In this document: one piece after another, positions 1-5,143 of the stretch
Numbering within the stretch: position 1 is the first letter of the stretch
Layout of the letters: every line of letters begins with the position of its first letter
DNA from: Acidilobaceae archaeon
Lineage (GTDB): Archaea; Thermoproteota; Thermoprotei_A; Sulfolobales; Acidilobaceae
Direction: 5' to 3'
DNA: 5,143 nucleotides
Assembly (NCBI GenBank): GCA_027081695.1
Contig: JALWJI010000054.1
Coordinates: forward strand, 1 to 5,143
The notes under the pieces: generated by a model
The model's input: the letters and a program-made list of their open reading frames with translations, nothing else
Database searches by the model: none
What the model was told of the DNA's origin: nothing
Made by a program: the position numbers and the translations under genes

Positions 1-570
1 TAGTGCTGCGCTGCCGAGGCTCCTTATCTTGTAGCCTCTACCGAGTTCGCTGATTATTTTTGCTACACTATGAGCTGCATCTGGGTGCTCTATGTAGACA
101 TATATGAATCTTTGGGGAGGCTCCTGCTTTTTCACAAGAGAATGTCCTAGGCGGCAACCATGTCCTCGAGCGAACGATATCGGTTCCCCGTAGAATATGG
201 GCGAGACAGCTCCGGCAACCACGTCCCTAAGCGATTTATTGGAAGGTACAAAAGCTATTGAGACAGAGGCCCAGGGTATACAGTTTAGATAATTCTTGCT
301 TCCGTCTAAAGGATCAACTATTGCTGTAATATGGCCTCTTCCAATAACTCCTTTTTCCTCCGTGACAATTCGAATATCGTTGCCCAACTCTGCCCTTATG
401 CCGGAAACGATATAGTCCTCAGCTATAATGTCAACTCTCACTGTTTCACCGCTTATTTGTTCTCCGAGTTTCTCGCTTGTGCAGGCGAGATCTCTAAGCA
501 TGCCAGAAGCTTCTCCGGCTATTTTGACTGCTACTCTTCTTAGATCTTCGTAGTCGAATTCTTGTTGCAA
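1..570 (-). CDS. Inositol monophosphatase / fructose-1,6-bisphosphatase family phosphatase (C-terminus truncated by window edge)
   Basis: This is a Mg2+-dependent sugar/inositol phosphate phosphatase; 190 codons are visible. The translation shows the family's metal site in order: the acidic pair in VTEEKG (E71, E72), then DPLDGSKNY at residues 86-94 with metal ligands D86 and D89, and RSLGSAAL at 183-190, matching the family's R-x-x-G-S-A-A segment. The distal W-D-x-A-A-G motif would lie beyond position 1. Archaeal members often hydrolyse both inositol-1-phosphate and fructose-1,6-bisphosphate; which substrate applies here cannot be read from the sequence. No ATG lies between the upstream in-frame stop (658-660) and the conserved core, apart from one inside the first helix. 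TTG at 568-570 is the best start: AGGA (578-581) lies 7 bases before it and a TATA-like box lies about 36 bases before it. No signal peptide or membrane segment is seen, so a cytoplasmic location is likely. The family call is firm; the start is moderately sure. Confidence 0.9.
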   Translation of the reverse strand, partial: MQQEFDYEDLRRVAVKIAGEASGMLRDLACTSEKLGEQISGETVRVDIIAEDYIVSGIRAELGNDIRIVTEEKGVIGRGHITAIVDPLDGSKNYLNCIPWASVSIAFVPSNKSLRDVVAGAVSPIFYGEPISFARGHGCRLGHSLVKKQEPPQRFIYVYIEHPDAAHSVAKIISELGRGYKIRSLGSAAL

Positions 571-605
571 GCTCGTATCCTTGTAGTCTACTGCGGAAAA
601 ACAGG

Positions 606-613
606 AATTTATT
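606..613 (-). promoter_or_regulatory. Candidate TATA box for the phosphatase gene
   Basis: On the minus strand this reads AATAAATT, an A/T-rich octamer standing out between the regulator gene and the phosphatase gene. Its centre is about 40 bases upstream of the TTG start. An archaeal transcription start about 25 bases downstream would give a leader of roughly 14 bases that still contains the AGGA site at 578-581. This supports an independent promoter, though read-through from the regulator gene is also possible across the 87-base gap. Confidence 0.4.
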
Positions 614-657
614 CGCTCTCTTTCAGTTATGAGGGGTGAGATAGTGGTCGAGGAACT

Positions 658-1074
658 CTAGTATGTTTCGAAACGCCTGTATTTCACTATATTAGTGATA
701 TCTAGTTTTTCTAGTTCTTTTGCAACTTCATCGGCGTTCTTGGATGCTTTAGAGAAGTCTACGATGAGGGTGCATCCAGCTGTTTCCCCACGCATTATGC
801 TAGCGCATTTCGATGCAATGATATCGGCTTTATTCGAGGCAAACAGGTTCGCGATTTTCGCCAATGCTCCGGGCTCGTCTCTAAACTCTAGCTCGAACTC
901 GTATACATGCTGCGAACTCGTAGCGACCGGCGAGACAAGTATTTCTCCTCTGTCGATGTCTGCAAGGAGTACGACGTACATGCCTGTTTCAAGTCCTAGT
1001 GCTTCTCGGATAGGTTGGGGTATAGTTATTCGACCCTTACTATCTATTTTTACGAGAGCGCTTATTCTAGGCAT
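658..1074 (-). CDS. AbrB/SpoVT-type DNA-binding protein with C-terminal ACT domain
   Basis: This is a probable transcriptional regulator of 138 residues. Residues 4-50 form a swapped-hairpin AbrB/SpoVT domain with the diagnostic DSKGRITIPQPIREALGL (11-28). Residues 57-135 fit one ACT domain (beta-alpha-beta-beta-alpha-beta), with DEPGAL at 66-71 forming the usual ligand-loop turn that precedes the first helix. AbrB domains bind A/T-rich DNA as dimers, and ACT domains commonly sense amino acids, so a small-molecule-responsive regulator is inferred; the ligand is unknown. The frame is also open to a GTG at 1081-1083 (141 residues). The ATG at 1072-1074 is preferred because GGTGA (1080-1084) lies 5 bases upstream and would overlap the GTG, and because the TATA-like box predicts a start of transcription near 1087. 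The gene points away from the ileS operon, with their starts about 150 bases apart. It could instead be an antitoxin-like AbrB protein, but no toxin gene is adjacent. Confidence 0.88.
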   Translation of the reverse strand: MPRISALVKIDSKGRITIPQPIREALGLETGMYVVLLADIDRGEILVSPVATSSQHVYEFELEFRDEPGALAKIANLFASNKADIIASKCASIMRGETAGCTLIVDFSKASKNADEVAKELEKLDITNIVKYRRFETY

Positions 1075-1079
1075 ATCAT

Positions 1080-1084
1080 TCACC
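1080..1084 (-). promoter_or_regulatory. Ribosome binding site GGTGA for the AbrB-ACT gene
   Basis: On the minus strand GGTGA lies 5 bases before the ATG at 1072-1074 and matches the archaeal 16S anti-Shine-Dalgarno complement (GGAGGTGA). It overlaps the alternative GTG start at 1081-1083, and so argues for the downstream ATG as the true start. Confidence 0.6.
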
Positions 1085-1107
1085 GATATACTACGAGGTA
1101 TTTCCCC

Positions 1108-1120
1108 TTTATTTAATTAA
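1108..1120 (-). promoter_or_regulatory. Candidate TATA box for the AbrB-ACT gene, containing a TTAATTAA palindrome
   Basis: The minus strand reads TTAATTAAATAAA here, followed by a G/C-containing stretch. Its downstream part is placed to set transcription at about 1087, giving a leader of about 13 bases that includes the GGTGA site. The perfect palindrome TTAATTAA at 1113-1120 is symmetric, so it could also serve plus-strand transcription or be an AbrB-type operator. The assignment rests on base composition and spacing only. Confidence 0.45.
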
Positions 1121-1132
1121 TTCAATTGTGTG

Positions 1133-1140
1133 CTTATAGT
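1133..1140 (+). promoter_or_regulatory. Possible TATA box for the ileS operon
   Basis: CTTATAGT is TATA-like and would place transcription start near 1160, giving a leader of about 65 bases before the 81-residue gene. A competing candidate is the TTAATTAATTC stretch at 1113-1123, which would start transcription near 1145. The sequence alone does not decide between them. Confidence 0.25.
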
Positions 1141-1153
1141 CGAACAGTTGAAC

Positions 1154-1170
1154 AATGGAGGTAAGCCATT
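1154..1170 (+). other. Small hairpin containing an orphan Shine-Dalgarno-like GGAGGT in the ileS operon leader
   Basis: AATGG (1154-1158) pairs perfectly with CCATT (1166-1170) around a 7-base loop. The loop and 3' side of the left stem carry GGAGGT (1157-1162), a strong Shine-Dalgarno match. No ATG, GTG or TTG lies at the normal distance downstream of it; only an ATT at 1168-1170 does. A 5-bp stem is weak at high temperature, so this may be chance. Confidence 0.25.
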
Positions 1171-1217
1171 AATCTCTTAGCGGTCCAACCATATGACGCG
1201 GACACAGCAAGTGGTGC

Positions 1218-1222
1218 GGGTG
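1218..1222 (+). promoter_or_regulatory. Ribosome binding site GGGTG for the 81-residue gene
   Basis: GGGTG ends 6 bases before the ATG at 1229-1231 and partly matches the archaeal anti-Shine-Dalgarno complement. It supports the chosen start of the small gene. Confidence 0.5.
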
Positions 1223-1228
1223 TAAGAC

Positions 1229-1474
1229 ATGAAAAAATTATATCGTATATATTATAATACATTCAACGAAGACCTCCACGAAAAAGTAAAAAAACTCCTT
1301 GAGGAAAGATATAACGCAAAAATAGTCGAGCATAAGTCAATGCTTCATCCCGATTTCAGATATCTTGAATTATACGTGGATACACCTGGCCTCGAAGAGG
1401 AAATATCTAACTTGATAAAAACAATTCTAGGAAGCATACATGTGAAGGTAGACTGGATAGATACAAGCAAGTAG
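1229..1474 (+). CDS. Small conserved-looking protein of unknown function, predicted ferredoxin-like fold
   Basis: I do not recognise this 81-residue protein. It is soluble, highly charged and lacks cysteines, signal peptide or membrane segment. By eye its secondary structure is strand 3-9, helix 14-28, strand 30-36, strand 43-50, helix 53-68, strand 70-77, a beta-alpha-beta-beta-alpha-beta order typical of ferredoxin-like folds. Many small RNA- or ligand-binding domains share that fold, but no family motif is visible, so no function is assigned. The reading frame is credible: an ATG start with GGGTG at 1218-1222, codon use like ileS (ATA, AGA, AAA/AAG rich), and a stop only 19 bases before ileS. 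That spacing and the same strand imply co-transcription and a possible link to tRNA charging or translation, which is inference from position alone. Confidence 0.8.
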   Translation: MKKLYRIYYNTFNEDLHEKVKKLLEERYNAKIVEHKSMLHPDFRYLELYVDTPGLEEEISNLIKTILGSIHVKVDWIDTSK

Positions 1475-1482
1475 CAGGGCTA

Positions 1483-1488
1483 GGTGGG
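1483..1488 (+). promoter_or_regulatory. Ribosome binding site GGTGGG for ileS
   Basis: GGTGGG lies in the 19-base gap after the small gene's stop and 5 bases before the ATG at 1494-1496. It fixes the ileS start and points to independent ribosome loading on a shared transcript. Confidence 0.6.
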
Positions 1489-1493
1489 AACTA

Positions 1494-4400
1494 ATGGTAT
1501 CGATACAGAACAATCTTGAGAAGATAAAATACGATCAGTTCAAGTTGGAAGAAGAGATAAAAAAGTTCTGGGACGAGAACAAGATATATCATAAGGTAAA
1601 GGAGAAGTCAATGAGATCAAAGAAAAAATTCTACTTCCTAGACGGTCCACCCTACGCGTCTGCTAAATCAATACACGTAGGCACGGCTTGGAACAAGGTA
1701 ATCAAGGACACTGTACTAAGGTACTATAGGATGCGTGGTTATAATGTGTGGGATATACCAGGATATGACACTCACGGTCTCCCAATAGAGGTCAAAATAG
1801 AAAAAGAGTACGGGATAAAGAGCAAGAAAGAGATCATCGAAAAAATAGGAGTAGAGAACTTTGTTGAAAGCTGTAAACGATTCGTTGACGAGAACATCAA
1901 GGCTATGACCGAGCAGTTTAAGGAGATAGGAGTATTCATGGATTGGGAGAATCCCTATGTAACCTACAGAGACGAGTACATTGAGTCCGGATGGTGGTTG
2001 ATAAAACAGGCATGGAGGAAAGGCCTACTCTACAAGGGCGAGAGAGTAGTACATTGGTGCCCGAGATGTGAGACAACACTTGCAGACTATGAAGTCAGCG
2101 AATACAAGGAATTAAGGGATCCAAGCATATATGTCAAGTTTAAGGTCAAGAACTCGCAGAACGAATATCTGCTTATATGGACCACGACACCCTGGACTCT
2201 CCCAGCAAACGCATTCGTGATGGCTCATCCAGACCTCGACTATGTAAAAGTCAAGGTGGATGGAGAAATACTGATATTGGCGAAGGCAAGACTCGAAAAA
2301 GTAATGAGCGAAGCGGGTAAAACCGAGTACGAGGTTCTAGAGGAGTTCAAGGGCACACGTCTCGAAGGCCTCGAATATATACATCCCTTAGAGGACCTGG
2401 TGCCTGCACAAGCAAAGCTCGCCCCATATCATAAAGTTGTGCTTGCTCCTGATGCAGTTACGGCAACTGAAGGAACAGGTCTCGTGCACTCGGCTCCCGG
2501 ACATGGAGAGATAGACTATGAAATAAACGAGAAAATAGTAGGGGCCCCACTAATATCGCTTGTAGATAACACAGGAAAGATGACCGAGGACTCGGGAAGA
2601 TACCACGGCCTATACTTTAGGACCGATGCAAATAAGGCAGTAATAGAGGATCTCGAAAAGAAAGGTGCATTATTCCACAAGGGAAGTATAATCCACAGAT
2701 ACCCGGTTTGTTGGCGGTGTAAGACGCCTCTTGTACTAAGAGCCACAGAACAATGGTTCATAGCGGTTAGAAGGCTGAAAGAACGCCTAATAGAAGAAGC
2801 TAGATCAATAGAATGGAGGCCGAACTGGGCAACTACACGATTCATAAACTTATTGAAGGAAGTACGGGACTGGGTAATAAGCAGGCAGAGGTTCTGGGGC
2901 ATTCCATTACCAGTATGGGAATGCAGTAGCTGTGGATACAGACATGTCATAGGCTCAGTAGACGAACTAGTCGAGCTAGGAGGTCATAAACCAGAGCAAT
3001 TGCATAGGCCGTGGATTGACAGGGTAACATTGAAATGTCCTAAATGCGGCGGCGTAATGAAGAGGGTACCCGATGTTTTAGATGTATGGTTCGACAGTGG
3101 TATAGCATTCTATGCAAGCCTCAGCTATCCAAGAAACAAGGAGCTCTACGAATCCCTAAAACCAGTAGACTTCATAGTCGAAGGCCACGATCAGATAAGA
3201 GGATGGTTCTTCAGTCTGCTTAGAAGCGGAATAATAGGCTTTGACGAGAAACCGTACAAGAGAGTCCTTGTACATGGTTTCGCACTCGACGAGAAAGGTA
3301 GAGAAATGCACAAAAGTCTAGGCAACTATATAGAGTTCAAAGAACTAATATCGAGAGTCCCCAGAGACGTAATAAGATTATGGGCAATGAACAACACCAT
3401 TTGGGAAGACCTTAGATTCTCGTGGAAGAGTATGGATATGGTCTGGAGATCGTTCAACATAATATGGAACGTGTTCACGTTCGCATCAACATATATGAGC
3501 ATCGATAACTTCGATCCAGAACAAACCAAGCTAGAAGATGTGGAAGACGCCTTACAATTCGAGGATAAATGGCTCCTATCAAGATTCAATAGGCTCTTAA
3601 AAGAGTACCACGAGGCGATGAAGGACCTACGTCTCCACGAGGCCGCGAGAATAGTAAAAGACTTCCCGGTAGAAGACATAAGCCACTGGTACATTAGGCT
3701 CATAAGAAGACGTGTATGGGAAGAAGAAGCGACAAAAAGTAAGCTTGCAGCATACGCCGTACTCTACCATGTACTAAAGGGATGGCTCCTAATGGCTGCA
3801 CCATTCATACCATATACAACAGAATACCTGTACCAGAAACTGATAAGACCCGCAGAACCCAGCCTACCAGAGACAATACATCTTCTAGAGATACCAGAGC
3901 CGGACAATAAGTGGATAGATGATGGAGTAGAGCAATTAATGGATATAGCAAGAAAATTAACAGAAGCATCCGCAGCAGCGAGAATGAAGGCGGGAATAAA
4001 ACTACGCCGTCCAGTCAAGAGATTAATCATAGCCCTAAAGGATAACTCTCTAAGGAATACTATTGAAAGAGCTGCTCAGATAATCAAGGATCTAGCAAAC
4101 GTCAAAGAAATAGAAATTGTAGGAGTCGATTTCTTCGAGAACATGAAAGTATACGGTGTAGAGCCAAACTATAAGACCATGGGTCCAGAATTCAAGAAGA
4201 TGCTACGGAAAGTAATAGCATATGTCGAGGAGAACAAAGAGAAGGTAGCGAAAGATATCGTTGAGCACGGAGAGCATAAAGCAGAGATAGAAGGCGTGAC
4301 TGTAAAGATACTTCCAAAACATGTAGAGTTAAAGGTCGATTATCCGAGCTGGCTGAGCACTGTTGAGACCGATATAGGAATAATTGGAATAGACACTAGA

Positions 4401-4676
4401 CTTACTAAAGACGAAATACTAGAAGGACATGCCCGGGAAATTGTCAGAAGAATACAAGCTATGAGAAAAGACCTGTCACTGCCGGTAGATGCATACATTG
4501 AAGTATGGTTAGAGGCAGATCCCGAGTTTATCGAGGCCGTAGAAAAACACAGAAACTATATAATGACCGAGACCAGGGCTAGGAATCTACGATTAGATAA
4601 GCCACCCGAAGAAGTCTACCAGAAAGAATGGGAGGTGGACGGGAAACGGCTACTGATCGGAATAAAGAAGATCTAA
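1494..4676 (+). CDS. ileS: Isoleucyl-tRNA synthetase (class Ia, archaeal type)
   Basis: This cytoplasmic enzyme charges tRNA(Ile) with isoleucine using ATP. It is complete at 1060 residues, normal for archaeal IleRS. The ATP site has HVGT (61-64, the HIGH equivalent) after GPPYASAKSI, and EMHKS in REMHKSLGN (603-611, the KMSKS equivalent). The CP1 editing insert is intact: TTTPWTLPAN (230-239) and GTGLVHSAPGHGEIDY (327-342), where D341 fits the editing aspartate. Four C-x-x-C pairs are present: C189/C192, C406/C409, C477/C480 and C515/C518, likely zinc sites. Other core motifs are ISRQRFWGIPLP (462-473), DVWFDSG (530-536) and EGHDQIRGWFF (563-573); the DQ-x-RGWF form separates IleRS from ValRS and LeuRS. 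The anticodon-binding helical domain covers about 690-830, followed by the long C-terminal extension of this type (about 870-1060), including PNYKTMGP (891-898). The gene sits between a small unknown gene and an overlapping Cas4-like gene, probably in one operon. Confidence 0.98.
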   Translation: MVSIQNNLEKIKYDQFKLEEEIKKFWDENKIYHKVKEKSMRSKKKFYFLDGPPYASAKSIHVGTAWNKVIKDTVLRYYRMRGYNVWDIPGYDTHGLPIEVKIEKEYGIKSKKEIIEKIGVENFVESCKRFVDENIKAMTEQFKEIGVFMDWENPYVTYRDEYIESGWWLIKQAWRKGLLYKGERVVHWCPRCETTLADYEVSEYKELRDPSIYVKFKVKNSQNEYLLIWTTTPWTLPANAFVMAHPDLDYVKVKVDGEILILAKARLEKVMSEAGKTEYEVLEEFKGTRLEGLEYIHPLEDLVPAQAKLAPYHKVVLAPDAVTATEGTGLVHSAPGHGEIDYEINEKIVGAPLISLVDNTGKMTEDSGRYHGLYFRTDANKAVIEDLEKKGALFHKGSIIHRYPVCWRCKTPLVLRATEQWFIAVRRLKERLIEEARSIEWRPNWATTRFINLLKEVRDWVISRQRFWGIPLPVWECSSCGYRHVIGSVDELVELGGHKPEQLHRPWIDRVTLKCPKCGGVMKRVPDVLDVWFDSGIAFYASLSYPRNKELYESLKPVDFIVEGHDQIRGWFFSLLRSGIIGFDEKPYKRVLVHGFALDEKGREMHKSLGNYIEFKELISRVPRDVIRLWAMNNTIWEDLRFSWKSMDMVWRSFNIIWNVFTFASTYMSIDNFDPEQTKLEDVEDALQFEDKWLLSRFNRLLKEYHEAMKDLRLHEAARIVKDFPVEDISHWYIRLIRRRVWEEEATKSKLAAYAVLYHVLKGWLLMAAPFIPYTTEYLYQKLIRPAEPSLPETIHLLEIPEPDNKWIDDGVEQLMDIARKLTEASAAARMKAGIKLRRPVKRLIIALKDNSLRNTIERAAQIIKDLANVKEIEIVGVDFFENMKVYGVEPNYKTMGPEFKKMLRKVIAYVEENKEKVAKDIVEHGEHKAEIEGVTVKILPKHVELKVDYPSWLSTVETDIGIIGIDTRLTKDEILEGHAREIVRRIQAMRKDLSLPVDAYIEVWLEADPEFIEAVEKHRNYIMTETRARNLRLDKPPEEVYQKEWEVDGKRLLIGIKKI

Positions 4677-5143
4677 TCACAATATTTCCCAGCGAAATTC
4701 ATACATTCGCCTACTGTCCAAGAAAGTACTTCTTCTCCATCCATATACCTTACAAGCATCCCCTATCTGCTAGAGTAAGAATGTTCATGGGAACGATTTT
4801 TCACATAATAAAAGGATTTTTCAGCAAAAGAAAAGGCTACAATGTAGAAGAAAAAATAGAATATACGATAGGTAACGTCAAGCTTAGAGGAAGACCAGAT
4901 GCATACCGGATCGCTGGCAATTCAATCGAGATAATAGAGAGAAAATCCGGAAAAGGACCAAGAAAAGGGGTATGGTTAAGTGATTCACTTCAAGCAACGG
5001 CTTACGGATTAATGCTACGTAGGAACAATGAAAGAGTAGTTCTCAGGATAGAATACCGGACTGCGAAAAGAATATCAGAACTAGATAGCGAGAAAATAGG
5101 ACTCTTGTTCCGGGTCATCGACGACATTGTCCTAGTTAAGAAG
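4628..5143 (+). CDS. Cas4-like RecB-family (PD-(D/E)XK) nuclease, C-terminus truncated by window edge
   Basis: Although incomplete at the window end, 172 codons show a Cas4-like (DUF83) nuclease. Counting from the ATG at 4628, the N-terminal segment PSEIHTFAYCPRKYFF (21-36) carries the first cluster cysteine, C30, in the usual C-P-R-K-Y context. The RecB-type nuclease residues follow in order: H59 in MGTIFH, D91 in GRPDA, E104 and K106 in IIERKSGKG, and Q122 and Y126 in LQATAYGLML. The last three cysteines of a Cas4 iron-sulfur site would lie beyond 5143. Cas4 proteins are DNA exonucleases, many acting in CRISPR spacer acquisition, but free-standing archaeal relatives exist and no cas gene or repeat array is visible here. 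The frame overlaps ileS by 49 bases. ATG 4628 is the only in-frame ATG, GTG or TTG between the upstream stop (4598-4600) and the conserved core, so it is taken as the start with reserve. The protein family is well supported; its biological role is not. Confidence 0.85.
   Translation, partial: MGGGRETATDRNKEDLITIFPSEIHTFAYCPRKYFFSIHIPYKHPLSARVRMFMGTIFHIIKGFFSKRKGYNVEEKIEYTIGNVKLRGRPDAYRIAGNSIEIIERKSGKGPRKGVWLSDSLQATAYGLMLRRNNERVVLRIEYRTAKRISELDSEKIGLLFRVIDDIVLVKK

Noticed and set aside
331..543. Open frame of 70 codons on the plus strand
   Set aside because: It lies antisense within the phosphatase gene, whose minus-strand translation carries clear family motifs. The plus-strand product has no recognisable features.
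597..601. Run of five T on the minus strand after the AbrB-ACT gene as a terminator
   Set aside because: It is short, lies downstream of the candidate phosphatase promoter box, and would fall close to that gene's start of transcription, so a terminator call is not supported.
568..660. AbrB-ACT and phosphatase frames are in register, separated by one TAG, suggesting a read-through fusion or pyrrolysine codon
   Set aside because: The intervening 30 codons look non-coding, a TATA-like box and an AGGA site lie between the genes, and both proteins are complete families on their own. The shared frame has a one in three chance.
695..1120. Open frame of 141 codons on the plus strand
   Set aside because: It is the antisense shadow of the AbrB-ACT gene; its serine-rich translation is typical of a reverse-frame artefact.
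1141..1228. Possible tRNA or C/D box small RNA in the divergent intergenic region
   Set aside because: No T-loop consensus, acceptor pairing or paired C and D boxes could be found; only short chance pairings such as GGTCCAACC are present.
2516..4030. Three minus-strand open frames (2516-2950, 3326-3703, 3764-4030)
   Set aside because: All lie inside ileS, which has unbroken family similarity throughout; their translations show no domain and no ribosome site was identified.
4628..5143. CRISPR array near the Cas4-like gene
   Set aside because: No regularly spaced repeated sequence is visible anywhere in the window.

Overview
The window looks like chromosomal DNA of a hyperthermophilic crenarchaeon (Thermoprotei, perhaps Desulfurococcales-like). 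The reasons are an archaeal-type isoleucyl-tRNA synthetase (IleRS) with HVGT and EMHKS signatures, GGTG-type ribosome binding sites a few bases from the starts, A/T-rich TATA-like boxes, heavy use of ATA (Ile) and AGA/AGG (Arg) codons, tight gene packing with an overlap, and an archaeal AbrB-ACT regulator. No genus can be named from the sequence alone.

Layout. Left part, minus strand: an inositol-monophosphatase/fructose-1,6-bisphosphatase family phosphatase (1-570) whose C-terminus is cut off by the window edge. It is preceded by an AbrB/SpoVT-ACT regulator gene (658-1074). Centre: a divergent intergenic region of about 150 bp holding promoter-like A/T boxes, a TTAATTAA palindrome, a small hairpin and an orphan Shine-Dalgarno-like GGAGGT. 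Right part, plus strand, a compact probable operon: an unrecognised 81-residue protein (1229-1474) with a predicted ferredoxin-like secondary structure pattern, ileS (1494-4676, complete, 1060 residues), and a Cas4-like RecB-family nuclease (4628-5143, C-terminus outside the window) whose reading frame overlaps the end of ileS.

How the genes may work together. ileS is a housekeeping translation gene. The regulator facing it combines a DNA-binding swapped-hairpin domain with an ACT domain, a module that commonly binds amino acids, so amino-acid-responsive control of the ileS operon is a reasonable but unproven hypothesis. The phosphatase probably belongs to sugar or inositol phosphate metabolism and may have its own promoter. 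The Cas4-like gene lies next to a tRNA synthetase rather than in a visible CRISPR locus; no repeat array or other cas gene is present here.

No tRNA, rRNA, CRISPR array, insertion sequence or convincing terminator was found. There is no gene-free stretch longer than 300 bases. Most of the window is ordinary. The points worth a second look are the AbrB-ACT/ileS divergent pair, the small unknown protein, and the ileS-overlapping Cas4-like gene with its unclear start.
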